From an uncultured Collinsella sp. (GTDB lineage Bacteria; Actinomycetota; Coriobacteriia; Coriobacteriales; Coriobacteriaceae): a stretch of 64,000 nucleotides of DNA. This document shows, piece after piece, positions 42,005 through 51,144 of this stretch. Under the pieces are notes generated by a model. That model was given only the letters and a program-made list of their open reading frames with translations, had not been told where the DNA came from and did no database searches. Within the stretch, counting starts at the first letter, position 1; each line of letters opens with the position of its first letter. A program made the position numbers and the translations under genes. The stretch is from contig CATYVQ010000005.1 of assembly GCA_958413895.1 (NCBI GenBank), positions 59,307 to 123,306 on the forward strand. Reading direction: 5' to 3'.

Positions 42005-43905
42005 TTGAGTGTCGGGGCGTTTCCTTTAGCTATGACGGTGCCGTGTCGGCACTCGACGGTGTCGATCTGAACATCGAGGACGGGGAGTTTTTCTGCATCC
42101 TCGGTGGCAATGGGTCGGGCAAGTCGACGTTTGCTAAGCATCTGAATGCGCTGCTGCAGCCCGATGCGGGAACGGTGTGCGTCAACGGCATGGACGCGTC
42201 CGATCCCGAGCTGGTCTACGACATCCGCTCGACTGCTGGCATGGTGTTCCAGAATCCCGATGATCAGCTGGTGGCAACGCTTGTCGAAGATGACGTTGCG
42301 TTTGGTCCCGAAAACCTTGGCGTGCCATCGGCGCAAATTGCGCGGCGCGTACGTGAGGCGCTGAAGGGCGTGGGCCTGGTGGGCTTTGAGCACCATGAGA
42401 CCCACGCCCTCTCGGGCGGACAAAAGCAGCGCGTGGCGCTCGCCGGCGTACTTGCCATGGAGCCGCGCGTTCTCATTTTGGATGAGGCCTCCTCGATGCT
42501 CGATCCGCGCGGACGCAAGGGCCTCATGAAGGCTTGCCGCGCGTTGCACGATCGCGGCATGACCATCGTGATGATTACGCACTTTATGGAAGAGGCCGCC
42601 GAGGCAGATCGCATCGCGGTGTTTCAGGCGGGACGAGTTGCCATGTTGGGCACGCCCGAGGAGATTCTGACGCGGGCAGATGAGCTCGCGGAGCTCAACC
42701 TAGATATGCCGGCGTCGTGCCGTTTGGGCATGGCGCTTCGTGCGAAGGGCGTGCCCGTTCACGCGCAGGTGCGCGAGGTGGATATGGTCGCCGAGGTTGC
42801 GCAGACTTATGCCGAGCGAAGTGGGGCAGACATCGCGGGGCAGTCTTCCGTATCCCAGTTGGAAATCGCTGACGGCACTGTTCCGGTAGACAACGAGGAC
42901 AACGCGTCGGAGCCCGTCATCGAGCTAGCCCGTGTTTCGTACAGTTATTCGCTCAGTCCGCGCGAGCGCCGCCGCTGGCATAAGCGCTCGGCCACTGCGG
43001 GCAAATCGAACAAACAGGCTCTCTGGGGAAACGACCCCAGCAGCCCGTGGGCACTGCGTGATGTATCGCTGACGGTGCGTCGCGGCGAGTTCCTGGGTTT
43101 GGCAGGTCATACCGGTTCGGGTAAGTCGACGCTGGTCCAGCATCTCAACGGTTTGATTCGTCCCCAGGAGGGAAGCGTTTGCGCGCTGGGGCTCGACCTA
43201 TCAAACAAGAAAGACGCCGCCGCTGTTAAGGCCAAGGTCGGCGTGGTGTTTCAGTATCCCGAGCGCCAGCTATTTGCCGAAACCGTGGCGCAGGACGTGG
43301 CGTTTGGTCCGCACAACCTTGGCTTGCCGCAAGATGAAGTCGACCGTCGTGTCGAGTCATCGCTCTCGCGCGTGGGCCTCGACCTTTCCACGGTCGGCGA
43401 CAAGAGTCCCTTTGAGCTTTCGGGCGGTCAGCAACGGCGTGTGGCATTCGCCGGCGTGCTCGCCATGGAGCCCGAAGTCCTGGTGCTCGATGAACCCATG
43501 GCGGGGCTCGATCCGGCTGCGCGCAGGGATTTCCTTGAGCTTATCGATCGACTTCACCGCGATGGCCTGACCGTTGTCATGGTTTCGCATAGTATGGATG
43601 ACCTGGCCAATTGCTGCGACCGCATTGTCGTAATGAACGAAGGCGCGGTGTTTGCCGAGGGAACCCCCGCGCAGGTGTTTGCGCATGCCGATGAGCTCAA
43701 GTCGATCGGCTTGGGCGTTCCCGCCGCCCAGCGTATGGCGCTGGCGCTTACGGAGGCGGGCGTGCCGCTGCGTCGCGGCGGGCTCTATACGGTTGAGTCG
43801 CTGGCAGACGAGTTGGTGGACCTGCTAATCGGTCGCTCGGGCGGTCCTTCTAACGTCGCGGACATTGCTAAATCCAAGACGGTCGCGCGAGAGGAGGGCT
43901 GCTAA
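42001..43905 (+). CDS. ecfA: fused ECF transporter ATPase (EcfA-EcfA')
   Basis: 634 residues holding two complete ABC ATPase domains in one chain where most ECF systems use two proteins. Domain 1: GGNGSGKSTFAK (about 37), Q-loop QNPDDQLVATLVEDDVAFG, signature LSGGQKQRVALAG, Walker B LILDEASSMLDP. A linker of about 70 residues follows. Domain 2: GHTGSGKSTLVQ (about 369), QYPERQLFAETVAQDVAFG, LSGGQQRRVAFAG, LVLDEPMAGLDP. It powers RibU and perhaps other S components through EcfT. It overlaps ribU by 4 bases and ecfT by 1 (TAATG). Confidence 0.93.
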   Translation: MIECRGVSFSYDGAVSALDGVDLNIEDGEFFCILGGNGSGKSTFAKHLNALLQPDAGTVCVNGMDASDPELVYDIRSTAGMVFQNPDDQLVATLVEDDVAFGPENLGVPSAQIARRVREALKGVGLVGFEHHETHALSGGQKQRVALAGVLAMEPRVLILDEASSMLDPRGRKGLMKACRALHDRGMTIVMITHFMEEAAEADRIAVFQAGRVAMLGTPEEILTRADELAELNLDMPASCRLGMALRAKGVPVHAQVREVDMVAEVAQTYAERSGADIAGQSSVSQLEIADGTVPVDNEDNASEPVIELARVSYSYSLSPRERRRWHKRSATAGKSNKQALWGNDPSSPWALRDVSLTVRRGEFLGLAGHTGSGKSTLVQHLNGLIRPQEGSVCALGLDLSNKKDAAAVKAKVGVVFQYPERQLFAETVAQDVAFGPHNLGLPQDEVDRRVESSLSRVGLDLSTVGDKSPFELSGGQQRRVAFAGVLAMEPEVLVLDEPMAGLDPAARRDFLELIDRLHRDGLTVVMVSHSMDDLANCCDRIVVMNEGAVFAEGTPAQVFAHADELKSIGLGVPAAQRMALALTEAGVPLRRGGLYTVESLADELVDLLIGRSGGPSNVADIAKSKTVAREEGC

Positions 43906-44705
43906 TGGAGGCGTTTTCGTTTGGCAGCTACTATCCCGGCGATAGTGCGATCCACCGCCTGGACCCGCGAACTAAGTTGCTCTTGGGCTTTGTGTTTCTG
44001 ATCACGACGCTCACAGTCAGCAGCTTCCGCGGACTGGCCCCGGTTGCAATCTTCGTTGTCCTGATCTATGCCGTGTCCCGGGTGCCGGCTCGTCGCGCTC
44101 TGTCGTCGATGGCGCCGCTGCTGGCAATCGTCATCGTGGTTGCGGTGCTCAACCTGTTTTCCGACCAGAGCGGGCGCATCCTGTGGCAGCTCGGCTTTCT
44201 GCAGATAAGCGAGGGCTCGCTGCGTTCTGCCGCCTTTATGGCGTGCCGCCTGACCCTGATGATGGCCGGCATGAGCGCCATTACGCTCACCACGCCCACG
44301 CTCGACCTCACCGCGGGCTTTGAGCGTCTGCTCGCACCGTTTGCGCGCGTGGGGCTCCCTGCGCATGAGCTCGGCATGATCATGGGTATCGCGTTGCGCT
44401 TTATGCCGCAGTTCGCCACCGAGATGAAGCAGACGGCGGACGCGCAGGCAAGCCGCGGCGCGCGCGTGACGTGCGGTCCGCTCGGCGGTGTGCGCATGCT
44501 CGGCAGTGTGGCGATTCCGCTGTTCACCGGCGTGTTCCGTCATGCCGAGACGCTTTCGGCCGCCATGGATGCGCGCTGCTATCACGGCGAACAGGGACGC
44601 ACGCGTCTGCATACACTTACGTTTGGCCGCGGGGATGCACTGGCCGCGGTGGTGACGGTGCTGCTGCTCGTGTGTGTCATCGTCATCAACCTTCAACTTG
44701 TTTAG
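43905..44705 (+). CDS. ecfT: ECF transporter transmembrane component
   Basis: 266 residues. Membrane coupling subunit that links the S component to the ATPases. FGSYYPGDSAIHRLDPRTKLLL is the typical EcfT start. Membrane segments follow, and the coupling helix with the ARG-type motif appears as DAQASRGARV, with a second conserved stretch MDARCYHGEQGRTRL. Start codon overlaps the stop of the ATPase gene. Completes the riboswitch-controlled operon. Confidence 0.93.
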   Translation: MEAFSFGSYYPGDSAIHRLDPRTKLLLGFVFLITTLTVSSFRGLAPVAIFVVLIYAVSRVPARRALSSMAPLLAIVIVVAVLNLFSDQSGRILWQLGFLQISEGSLRSAAFMACRLTLMMAGMSAITLTTPTLDLTAGFERLLAPFARVGLPAHELGMIMGIALRFMPQFATEMKQTADAQASRGARVTCGPLGGVRMLGSVAIPLFTGVFRHAETLSAAMDARCYHGEQGRTRLHTLTFGRGDALAAVVTVLLLVCVIVINLQLV

Positions 44706-44735
44706 GCGCGATTCGAGCGCAAGAAAGGGGTCCCT

Positions 44736-45182
44736 ATGACCGACAACGACCGCACGGCTCAGCTTGAGCGCGCCTGTTCGTATCTCAGGCGCATTCCGGC
44801 GTGGTATCTGGCCACGACCGATGTGGCCGACGGGTATCAGCCTCGCGTGAGGCCGTTTTCATTTGCCATGGTCGATGACGGTAAGCTGTGGTTTTGCACA
44901 TCGCGCGACAAGGATGTGTGGGCCGAGCTCAGCGCGAACCCCAAGTTTGAGGTTTCGGGTTGGAAACCGGGGGAGTGTTGGATTGTACTGACCGGCGAGG
45001 CCGCGCTCGAGGACGATGCGGTCGTGAGCGACAAGGTACGCCAGGCGGGTTTTAAACACATGGTGGGCATCGGCGAGGAACACGATAGCGCCAACGACGG
45101 CCGCCTTGCTTTCTTTTCGGTCCGCAACATTGCCGCGCGCTTCTGTGATATCGACGGCAGCGAGGAGCGCCTGGAGCTCTAA
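44736..45182 (+). CDS. pyridoxamine 5'-phosphate oxidase-family protein (1)
   Basis: 148 residues, ATG with AAGAAAGGGG upstream. Split-barrel flavin-binding fold: IPAWYLATTD...RVRPFSFAMVDDGKLWFCTSRDKDVWAELSANPKFEVS, of the general-stress FMN-binding type and not true PdxH. Thirty bases after ecfT, so possibly on the riboflavin-transporter transcript, which would fit a flavoprotein. Its neighbour is a paralogue. Reaction unknown. Confidence 0.8.
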   Translation: MTDNDRTAQLERACSYLRRIPAWYLATTDVADGYQPRVRPFSFAMVDDGKLWFCTSRDKDVWAELSANPKFEVSGWKPGECWIVLTGEAALEDDAVVSDKVRQAGFKHMVGIGEEHDSANDGRLAFFSVRNIAARFCDIDGSEERLEL

Positions 45183-45236
45183 TTTCCCAAATTGATTACC
45201 CATTCCAAAAAGACTGGTCAGGCGACAGGAGGACAC

Positions 45237-45647
45237 ATGGACGGATTGAATACGGTGTTGGAGTATCTGACGTCGGTGCCGGCATGGTATTTGGCGACGA
45301 GCGTTGACGGACAGCCTCATGTGCGTCCGTTTTCGTTTGCGCAGATCCAGGATGGCAAGCTGTGGTTTGTAACAGCGCGCACCAAAGACGTGTGGCAAGA
45401 GCTGCTACAAAATCAGCGCTTTGAGGCCACGAGTTGGTGGCCGGGCCATGGCTGGCTCATCTTGCGCGGGCGTGCCGGCTTGGATGACCGGGCTTCGAGC
45501 GAAATGCGCGAAGCCGGGTGGAAGCATCTAGAGCGCCTGGGTGAGCACTATGAGGGGCCTAACGACCCCACGCTCGTCTTCTTTAGCGTCGAGGATTCCG
45601 AGGCTTTTATCTGCAATCACGACGAATGGGTGCCGGTCGAGCTCTAG
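45237..45647 (+). CDS. pyridoxamine 5'-phosphate oxidase-family protein (2)
   Basis: 136 residues from the ATG at 45237 (ACAGGAGGACAC upstream). Same fold and order as the preceding gene: VPAWYLATSVDGQPHVRPFS and DGKLWFVTARTKDVWQELLQ. The two proteins look roughly 40-45% identical by eye, suggesting tandem duplication followed by divergence. Reaction unknown. A long GC-rich hairpin follows. Confidence 0.8.
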   Translation: MDGLNTVLEYLTSVPAWYLATSVDGQPHVRPFSFAQIQDGKLWFVTARTKDVWQELLQNQRFEATSWWPGHGWLILRGRAGLDDRASSEMREAGWKHLERLGEHYEGPNDPTLVFFSVEDSEAFICNHDEWVPVEL

Positions 45648-45684
45648 CCAGCTGGCTCATCCTAACAACTTGGTTTTCGCATGG

Positions 45685-45738
45685 GCGGGCCCCGTATTGC
45701 CCGGCGCCGTTAGGAGCGCCGGTCAATACGGGGCCCGC
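45685..45738. terminator. long GC-rich stem-loop after the flavin-type genes
   Basis: GCGGGCCCCGTATTG-CCGGCGC pairs with GCGCCGG-CAATACGGGGCCCGC over 22 pairs with one bulged mismatch. The following TCCATTTG is only weakly T-rich. Likely terminator or transcript-end protector. Confidence 0.65.
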
Positions 45739-45782
45739 TCCATTTGTCAATTCCTTCGAGCGAATGTGTCGGGAATGTTTCA

Positions 45783-45819
45783 ATGCATGAATATGCAAGT
45801 CATTTACGTGTTCATGCAT
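45783..45819. promoter_or_regulatory. ARG-box-like operator upstream of argC
   Basis: ATGCATGAA (45783-45791) and TTCATGCAT (45811-45819) form a perfect interrupted palindrome 85 bases before argC. The half-sites resemble ArgR boxes (TGAATWWWWATTCA type). ArgR/AhrC repression by arginine is the likely control; argR itself is not in view. Confidence 0.6.
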
Positions 45820-45904
45820 CTTTTGGTGCTAAAGTTTCAAGCCACTTCATAACGACCGCTGCGAAATGCGCATCGGTGCATAAATCGCAGACAAGGAGTC
45901 TGAT

Positions 45905-46975
45905 ATGTCTTTGAAGGTTGGAATCGTCGGCGCGGCTGGATATGCCGGAGCCGAGCTCATTCGCCTCGTGCTCGGTCATCCCGAGTTTGAACTTGTTGCC
46001 ATTACGTCCAACGCCGATGCCGGCCAGCCGTTGTCTGCGGTGTACCCGAGCTTCACCGGCGTAAGCGATCTTGTCTTCACGACGCATGATGCCCCCGAGC
46101 TCAAGAACTGCGACGCGGTATTTTTGGCCGTGCCGCACACGGCTGCCATGGCTCAGGTGCCCGCCCTGCTTGCCGCGGGAGTCTCCTGCATTGACCTCTC
46201 GGCCGACTATCGCCTGAGCGATCCGGCCACCTTTGAGGCCTGGTATGCCGCCGAGCACACGAGCCCCGAGTTGCTCAAGACCCGCGCCTTCGGTCTGCCC
46301 GAGCTGTTCTGCCAGGACTTAGAGACCGCTGCTTCCAACCATGCCGCTGGCAGGCCCGTGTTGGTCGCCTGCGCCGGCTGCTATCCCACCGCAACGAGCC
46401 TTGCTGCCGCTCCTGCCGTGCGTGCGGGCTGGGTGGCCGAGAACGGTCCCGTGATTGTCGATGCCATTAGCGGCGTGACGGGCGCCGGTAAGTCCTGCAA
46501 CGCCCGCACCCATTTTTGCAGCGCCGACGAGAACTTGGAGGCCTACGGCGTGGGTAAGCATCGTCACACGCCCGAAATCGAGCAAATCCTTGGTCTAACA
46601 GATCGCGTCGTCTTTACCCCGCACCTGGCACCGCTCAAGCGCGGCCTGCTCTCCACGGTGACGCTGCCGCTCACGCCGCAGGCCATCGACTCCCTGACCC
46701 TTGAGGACGTTGTCGACTATTACAAGCAGTTCTACGCTGGTCGCACTTTCGTGCGCGTACTCGACGCCGGCCAGCAGCCCAAGACGGCTTCGGTCGTCGG
46801 CACCAACGCCGCCCAGATCGGCCTCGCGCTCAACAAGTGCGCGGGCGTGCTGGTGGCGACGGGCGCCATCGACAATCTGTGCAAGGGCGCTGCGGGCCAA
46901 GCAGTCCAGTGCGCCAATATCGTCTTTGGCTTTGACGAGCGACGAGGCTTGCCCACAGTGGCGTGCCCGGTGTAG
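45905..46975 (+). CDS. argC: N-acetyl-gamma-glutamyl-phosphate reductase
   Basis: 356 residues, ATG with AAGGAGTCTGAT upstream. NADPH-dependent third step of arginine synthesis. KVGIVGAAGYAGAELIRLVLGHPEFEL is the nucleotide-binding start. The catalytic Cys159 lies in CAGCYPTATSLAAAP, and GKHRHTPEIEQIL carries the second catalytic residue. First gene of argCJBD. Confidence 0.95.
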   Translation: MSLKVGIVGAAGYAGAELIRLVLGHPEFELVAITSNADAGQPLSAVYPSFTGVSDLVFTTHDAPELKNCDAVFLAVPHTAAMAQVPALLAAGVSCIDLSADYRLSDPATFEAWYAAEHTSPELLKTRAFGLPELFCQDLETAASNHAAGRPVLVACAGCYPTATSLAAAPAVRAGWVAENGPVIVDAISGVTGAGKSCNARTHFCSADENLEAYGVGKHRHTPEIEQILGLTDRVVFTPHLAPLKRGLLSTVTLPLTPQAIDSLTLEDVVDYYKQFYAGRTFVRVLDAGQQPKTASVVGTNAAQIGLALNKCAGVLVATGAIDNLCKGAAGQAVQCANIVFGFDERRGLPTVACPV

Positions 46976-47109
46976 CACATTCGATTGTTAACGATTTGGT
47001 AGTCGGGCATCGAGTGGGGCGCCACTCTTAAGCTGGTCTCATGATCACGACTGGCATGGCGCACCAACCGATGTCCGTTTTTTGTTTGACATAAGGAGTC
47101 ATAAAGACG

Positions 47110-48378
47110 ATGAATACCGAGCTGTTTGATATCAAGATTCGCGCCGTCGAGGGTGGCGTTACGGCTGCGGCTGGTTTTAAGGCTGCAGGCATCCACGCTG
47201 GGTTCCGCAAGAACCCCGAGCGTCTGGATTACGCGCTCGTCGTGCCCGATAAACCCTGTCCCGGTGCCGGCGTGTTTACCACCAATCGCTTTTGCGCGGC
47301 GCCCGTGCAGGTGAGCCGTGCCAACCTGGGCGGTGCCGACAAGGGCTACGGAATCATCGCCGGCGTTTCGGTTAACTCTGGCAATGCTAACGCCGCCACG
47401 GGTGAGACCGGCCTTGCATGCGCGCGCGAGACGTGCAGCATCGCATCGCAGGTCATCGGCTGTGAGCCCCAGCAGATTCTGGTTGCCTCCACGGGTGTGA
47501 TTGGCCAGATTCTGCCGATCGACACGTTTGAGACCGCCATTCCTGCCGCCTACGAGGCGCTCTCCGCCCACGGTGGCGCCGATGCCGCTCGCGCCATCAT
47601 GACGACCGACACGCACTCCAAGGAGTACGCCGTGTCCTACGTCAGCGAGGCGGCGGGTCATGCGGGTAATGTCTATACGGTAGGCGGCATGTGCAAGGGC
47701 TCGGGCATGATCATGCCCAACATGGCCACCATGATCGCAGTTATCACCACCGATGCCCCCGTCGAGCCTGCGGCACTTCATGCCCTGCTGCTCTCGACCG
47801 TCAAGCAGACCTTTAACAAGGTAACGGTCGATTCCGACACCTCGACCAACGACACCTGCATCATGCTTGCCTCCGGCGCCGCTGCTGCGGATGCCGAACC
47901 CATTGTCGAGGGCTCTGACGCCTTCGATGAGCTGGCCTTTGCCGTGCATGAGGTGTGCGAGAGCCTGGCGCGCAACATCGCCGCAGATGGCGAGGGCGCA
48001 TCCAAGCTCGTGACGGTTAACGTCACCGGCGCCGCGAACGACGAGGAGGCCGATATCGCCGCTCGCGCCGTCGCCAACTCGCCGCTCGTCAAGACCTGCA
48101 TCGCCGGCCACGACTGCAACTGGGGCCGCGTTGCCATGGCGCTCGGCAAGTGCGGCGTGCAATTTAACCAAGAAGATGTGTCCATCGACATGATGGGTAT
48201 GCCCGTCTGCCGTGATGGTCTGACCGTTCCCTTTGACGAGGACGAGGCCCTGCGTCGCTTTGAGGCGCCCGAGATTGTGATCTCGGCAGACCTGGGCGCG
48301 GGCGCCGCGGCAACGACCGTGTGGACCTGCGACCTCACGCACGAGTACATCTCCATTAACGGCGACTACCGTTCCTAG
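47110..48378 (+). CDS. argJ: bifunctional ornithine acetyltransferase / N-acetylglutamate synthase
   Basis: 422 residues. Transfers acetyl from acetylornithine to glutamate (cyclic pathway), and may also use acetyl-CoA. It self-cleaves before Thr207 in MIMPNMATMIAVITTD, after the KGSGMI motif. VNSGNANAATGETGL and the end DLTHEYISINGDYRS are diagnostic. With ArgJ present, a dedicated ArgE is not needed. ACATAAGGAGTC lies upstream of the ATG. Confidence 0.95.
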   Translation: MNTELFDIKIRAVEGGVTAAAGFKAAGIHAGFRKNPERLDYALVVPDKPCPGAGVFTTNRFCAAPVQVSRANLGGADKGYGIIAGVSVNSGNANAATGETGLACARETCSIASQVIGCEPQQILVASTGVIGQILPIDTFETAIPAAYEALSAHGGADAARAIMTTDTHSKEYAVSYVSEAAGHAGNVYTVGGMCKGSGMIMPNMATMIAVITTDAPVEPAALHALLLSTVKQTFNKVTVDSDTSTNDTCIMLASGAAAADAEPIVEGSDAFDELAFAVHEVCESLARNIAADGEGASKLVTVNVTGAANDEEADIAARAVANSPLVKTCIAGHDCNWGRVAMALGKCGVQFNQEDVSIDMMGMPVCRDGLTVPFDEDEALRRFEAPEIVISADLGAGAAATTVWTCDLTHEYISINGDYRS

Positions 48379-48459
48379 ACTCCCAATGTGCCGCGCGTCC
48401 CGCTGCAATCGCGGGCAACGAGGTACGGCGCGATAGCTACACGAAAGACGAGGCAGACT

Positions 48460-49440
48460 ATGAAGTTCGCACGCGATTGTCGCTCGAGCGAATCCAACGA
48501 AGTTACCGCGCAGCTGCTGTTCGAGGCGCTGCCGTGGATTAAGAACCTGACCGGTAAGACGGTCGTTATCAAGTACGGCGGTGCCGCCATGGTCGACGAG
48601 CAGCTGCGTCGTGACGTGATGAGCGACATCGTCCTGCTCAAGATTATCGGCATGCGCCCTGTTATCGTGCACGGTGGCGGCAAGGCCATCAACGAGGCGC
48701 TCAGCCACTACGGCATCCCCGTCGAGTTTAAGAACGGCCAGCGCGTGACTACGCCTGCCACCATGGACATCGTGCGCGAGGTACTGGGCGGCAAGGTCAA
48801 TCAGGAGCTGGTCGCGGCGCTCAACCACCACGGCAACCTGGCCGTGGGCGTGTCCGGCAGCGACGCCGGTACCCTTATCGCCGAGCCACTCGACCCAGAG
48901 CTCGGCCGCGTAGGCAAGGTCACGCACGTCAACACCGACTATATCGAGCGTTTGCTCGACAGCGAGTACATTCCCGTTATCGCCACGGTCGCGGCGGGGG
49001 AGGACGGCGGCTTCTTCAACATCAACGCCGATACCGCCGCCGGCGCCGTTGCGGCGGCGCTCCACGCGCATAAGGCAATCTTCCTTACCGACGTCGACGG
49101 TCTGTACAAGGACTTTAGCGACAAGGATTCGCTTATCTCCAACCTGACGCTCGACGAGGTCAATGAGATGCTCTACGGCGGCGAGGTCGACAAGGGTATG
49201 ATCCCCAAGCTGCGCGCCGCCGTCGATGCACTTACCGCTGGTGTGTTCCGAGCCCACATCATCAACGGCACGACGCCGCATTCGCTGCTGCTGGAGCTGC
49301 TGACCGATGCCGGCGTCGGTACCGTGATCCACTCCACCGAGACGGCCTACGAGTTCGATACGCATCCGCACCCGCTTTCGACCTTTGCGGCGCGCCTGAC
49401 CGAGAACCTCGACGAGGTCGAGAAGCTTCAAACGGTCTAG
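48460..49440 (+). CDS. argB: acetylglutamate kinase
   Basis: 326 residues from the ATG at 48460; a longer in-frame start at 48388 lacks a ribosome site. Phosphorylates N-acetylglutamate and is usually the arginine-inhibited step. VVIKYGGAAMVDEQLRRDVMSD, VIVHGGGKAINEALSHYGI, and GGFFNINADTAAGAVAAALHAHK are the substrate and ATP sites. The N-terminal helix of about 25 residues before the core is the type linked to arginine feedback in hexameric kinases (inferred). Confidence 0.95.
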   Translation: MKFARDCRSSESNEVTAQLLFEALPWIKNLTGKTVVIKYGGAAMVDEQLRRDVMSDIVLLKIIGMRPVIVHGGGKAINEALSHYGIPVEFKNGQRVTTPATMDIVREVLGGKVNQELVAALNHHGNLAVGVSGSDAGTLIAEPLDPELGRVGKVTHVNTDYIERLLDSEYIPVIATVAAGEDGGFFNINADTAAGAVAAALHAHKAIFLTDVDGLYKDFSDKDSLISNLTLDEVNEMLYGGEVDKGMIPKLRAAVDALTAGVFRAHIINGTTPHSLLLELLTDAGVGTVIHSTETAYEFDTHPHPLSTFAARLTENLDEVEKLQTV

Positions 49441-49509
49441 CCGACCCGCGGTCGTCGCGTCCCTGCACCCATAGCCCTGCGCCGTACGGCGCCCAACGAA
49501 AGGCATCCC

Positions 49510-50793
49510 ATGTCACTTGCAACTCAACAATCGCTCGAATCCCATTACGTTATGCATACCTTTGGTCGCTCGCCGGTAGAGTTTGTCGAAGGTCACGGCA
49601 TGAAGCTCACTGGTGACGATGGTCGTGAGTATCTTGACTTTCTCGCTGGTATTGGCGTGTGTAGCCTAGGCCACGGAAATTCTGCAGTGCTTTCGGCGCT
49701 CGAGGCTCAGACCAAAAAGCTTCTGCATGTGTCTAACTACTTCTACATCGAGCAGCGTGGACAGGTCGCGGCGCTGCTGTCCAAGCTTGCCAACGACGAC
49801 GTAGATGGTGCGTGCGTTCTGGCCGATGCCATTGCCGCCGGCGATGAGACCACGGCGGCTGCGCTCGGTGAACCGGCTGCGGATGAGCAAGTGTGGGAGA
49901 CGTTCTTTGCCAACTCCGGCGCCGAAGCCAACGAGGGCTCGATGAAGCTCGCGCGTCTGTACGCCAAGCGTGCTGGTAACGGCGGCAACACCATCGTATG
50001 CATGCGCGGCGGCTTCCATGGCCGTACGCTCGAGACCATTGCCGCCACCATGCAGGATTGGCTACAGGACAGCTTCCGTCCGCTGCCGGGTGGCTTTGCG
50101 GCCTGCACGCCCAACGATGTCGACGAACTACGTTCGATTTTTAAGCAGCTGGGAAGCGAGGTCTGCGCCGTCATGCTCGAGCCGATTCAGGGCGAGAGCG
50201 GTGTGCACCCCATGACCGAGGAGTTTATGGCGGCGGCGCGCGACTTGGCGCACGAGGTGGGCGCCGTGTTTATCGCCGACGAGGTCCAGTGTGGCATCTT
50301 CCGTTCCGGCAAGCCGTTTGCATTCCAGACCTATGGCGTGGAGCCTGACATTATGAGCCTTGCCAAGGGCATCGCCGATGGCGTGCCCATGGGTGCCGTG
50401 GTGGCAAAGAAGGAGATCGCCGACGTGTTTAAGCCGGGCGACCACGGCTCGACCTTTGGCGGTAGCTGCTTGGCTGTCGCGGCGTGCGCCGCGACGCTCT
50501 CCGCGCTCGTGCGCGGCGATTATGCCGAGCATGCTGCCAAGGTGGGTGCTTATATGGAGGCAAAGCTCACCAAGCTGCCGCATGTGGTCGAGGTACGCGG
50601 TCGCGGCTTAATGCTCGGCTGCGATTTGGATGACGCTGCGGGCGATGCACATGGTATTGTTGCCCGCGCGCTGGCCGCCGGCGCCGTGATTAACGCTACG
50701 GGTGCTCATACGCTGCGTTTCTTGCCGCCGCTCGTCTGCGAGGAAGCCGACGTGGACAGTCTGATCGAGATCCTGTCGGGTGTCTTGGTCTAA
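49510..50793 (+). CDS. argD: acetylornithine aminotransferase
   Basis: 427 residues, ATG with ACGAAAGGCATCC upstream. PLP enzyme making N-acetylornithine. HGNSAVLSALEAQTKKLLHVSNYFYIEQ, FFANSGAEANEGSMKLAR, GGFHGRTLETIAAT and the PLP-lysine motif MSLAKGIADGVPMGA are present. An insertion of about 30 Ala/Asp-rich residues (DDVDGACVLADAIAAGDETT) before FFANSG makes it longer than typical (about 395). Last gene of argCJBD; argF, argG and argH are not in this window. Confidence 0.94.
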   Translation: MSLATQQSLESHYVMHTFGRSPVEFVEGHGMKLTGDDGREYLDFLAGIGVCSLGHGNSAVLSALEAQTKKLLHVSNYFYIEQRGQVAALLSKLANDDVDGACVLADAIAAGDETTAAALGEPAADEQVWETFFANSGAEANEGSMKLARLYAKRAGNGGNTIVCMRGGFHGRTLETIAATMQDWLQDSFRPLPGGFAACTPNDVDELRSIFKQLGSEVCAVMLEPIQGESGVHPMTEEFMAAARDLAHEVGAVFIADEVQCGIFRSGKPFAFQTYGVEPDIMSLAKGIADGVPMGAVVAKKEIADVFKPGDHGSTFGGSCLAVAACAATLSALVRGDYAEHAAKVGAYMEAKLTKLPHVVEVRGRGLMLGCDLDDAAGDAHGIVARALAAGAVINATGAHTLRFLPPLVCEEADVDSLIEILSGVLV

Positions 50794-50858
50794 CGCGGCG
50801 CAATAACTCAATTTGGACCGGGTTCCGGACTGCGAGCGTGCCCTATGTGGCATGATTC

Positions 50859-50910
50859 AGCGGTCTGGAGCCCGTTTTGCCTTAGATTTGCTAAGGCAGG
50901 GAGACCCGCT
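50859..50910 (+). terminator. hairpin after argD
   Basis: AGCGGTCT pairs with AGACCCGCT, enclosing a perfect GCCTTAG-ATTT-CTAAGGC-type stem at 50879-50897. It is followed by GGTCAAAAAAC and not by a T-run, so termination is uncertain. Confidence 0.45.
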
Positions 50911-50928
50911 GGTCAAAAAACATTAAAT

Positions 50929-51107
50929 ATGAGTACTGCTACCGATTTGGTAGCAGCAATTTTGGACTAATAAGGCCAGATAGCAAGTCGAAATGGCGAT
51001 GGATGCACGATTGTGATCTAACTGTTAGTCCTTATAATGGACATATGTTGCGTAACTTACGCAAACGCTATCTTTTTATATGTTGCAAGCAAAGTAGCAG
51101 TACTCAT
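50929..51107. repeat. 179-base segment bounded by 14-base inverted repeats, with an internal promoter
   Basis: ATGAGTACTGCTAC (50929-50942) and GTAGCAGTACTCAT (51094-51107) are perfect inverted copies. Inside, TTGTGA (51011) and TATAAT (51033) form a good 16-base-spaced promoter pointing to the palindrome TTGCGTAACTTACGCAA (51048-51064). No convincing gene follows. A MITE-like element or small-RNA locus is possible. Confidence 0.45.
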
Positions 51108-51144
51108 TTTTGCCATTATTTGGCCACGGCCTTTGTGACAGACG

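Noticed and set aside
46732..49506. A 924-codon minus-strand open frame across argC-argB
   Set aside because: Antisense shadow of three certain arginine genes; no start signal and no family motif.
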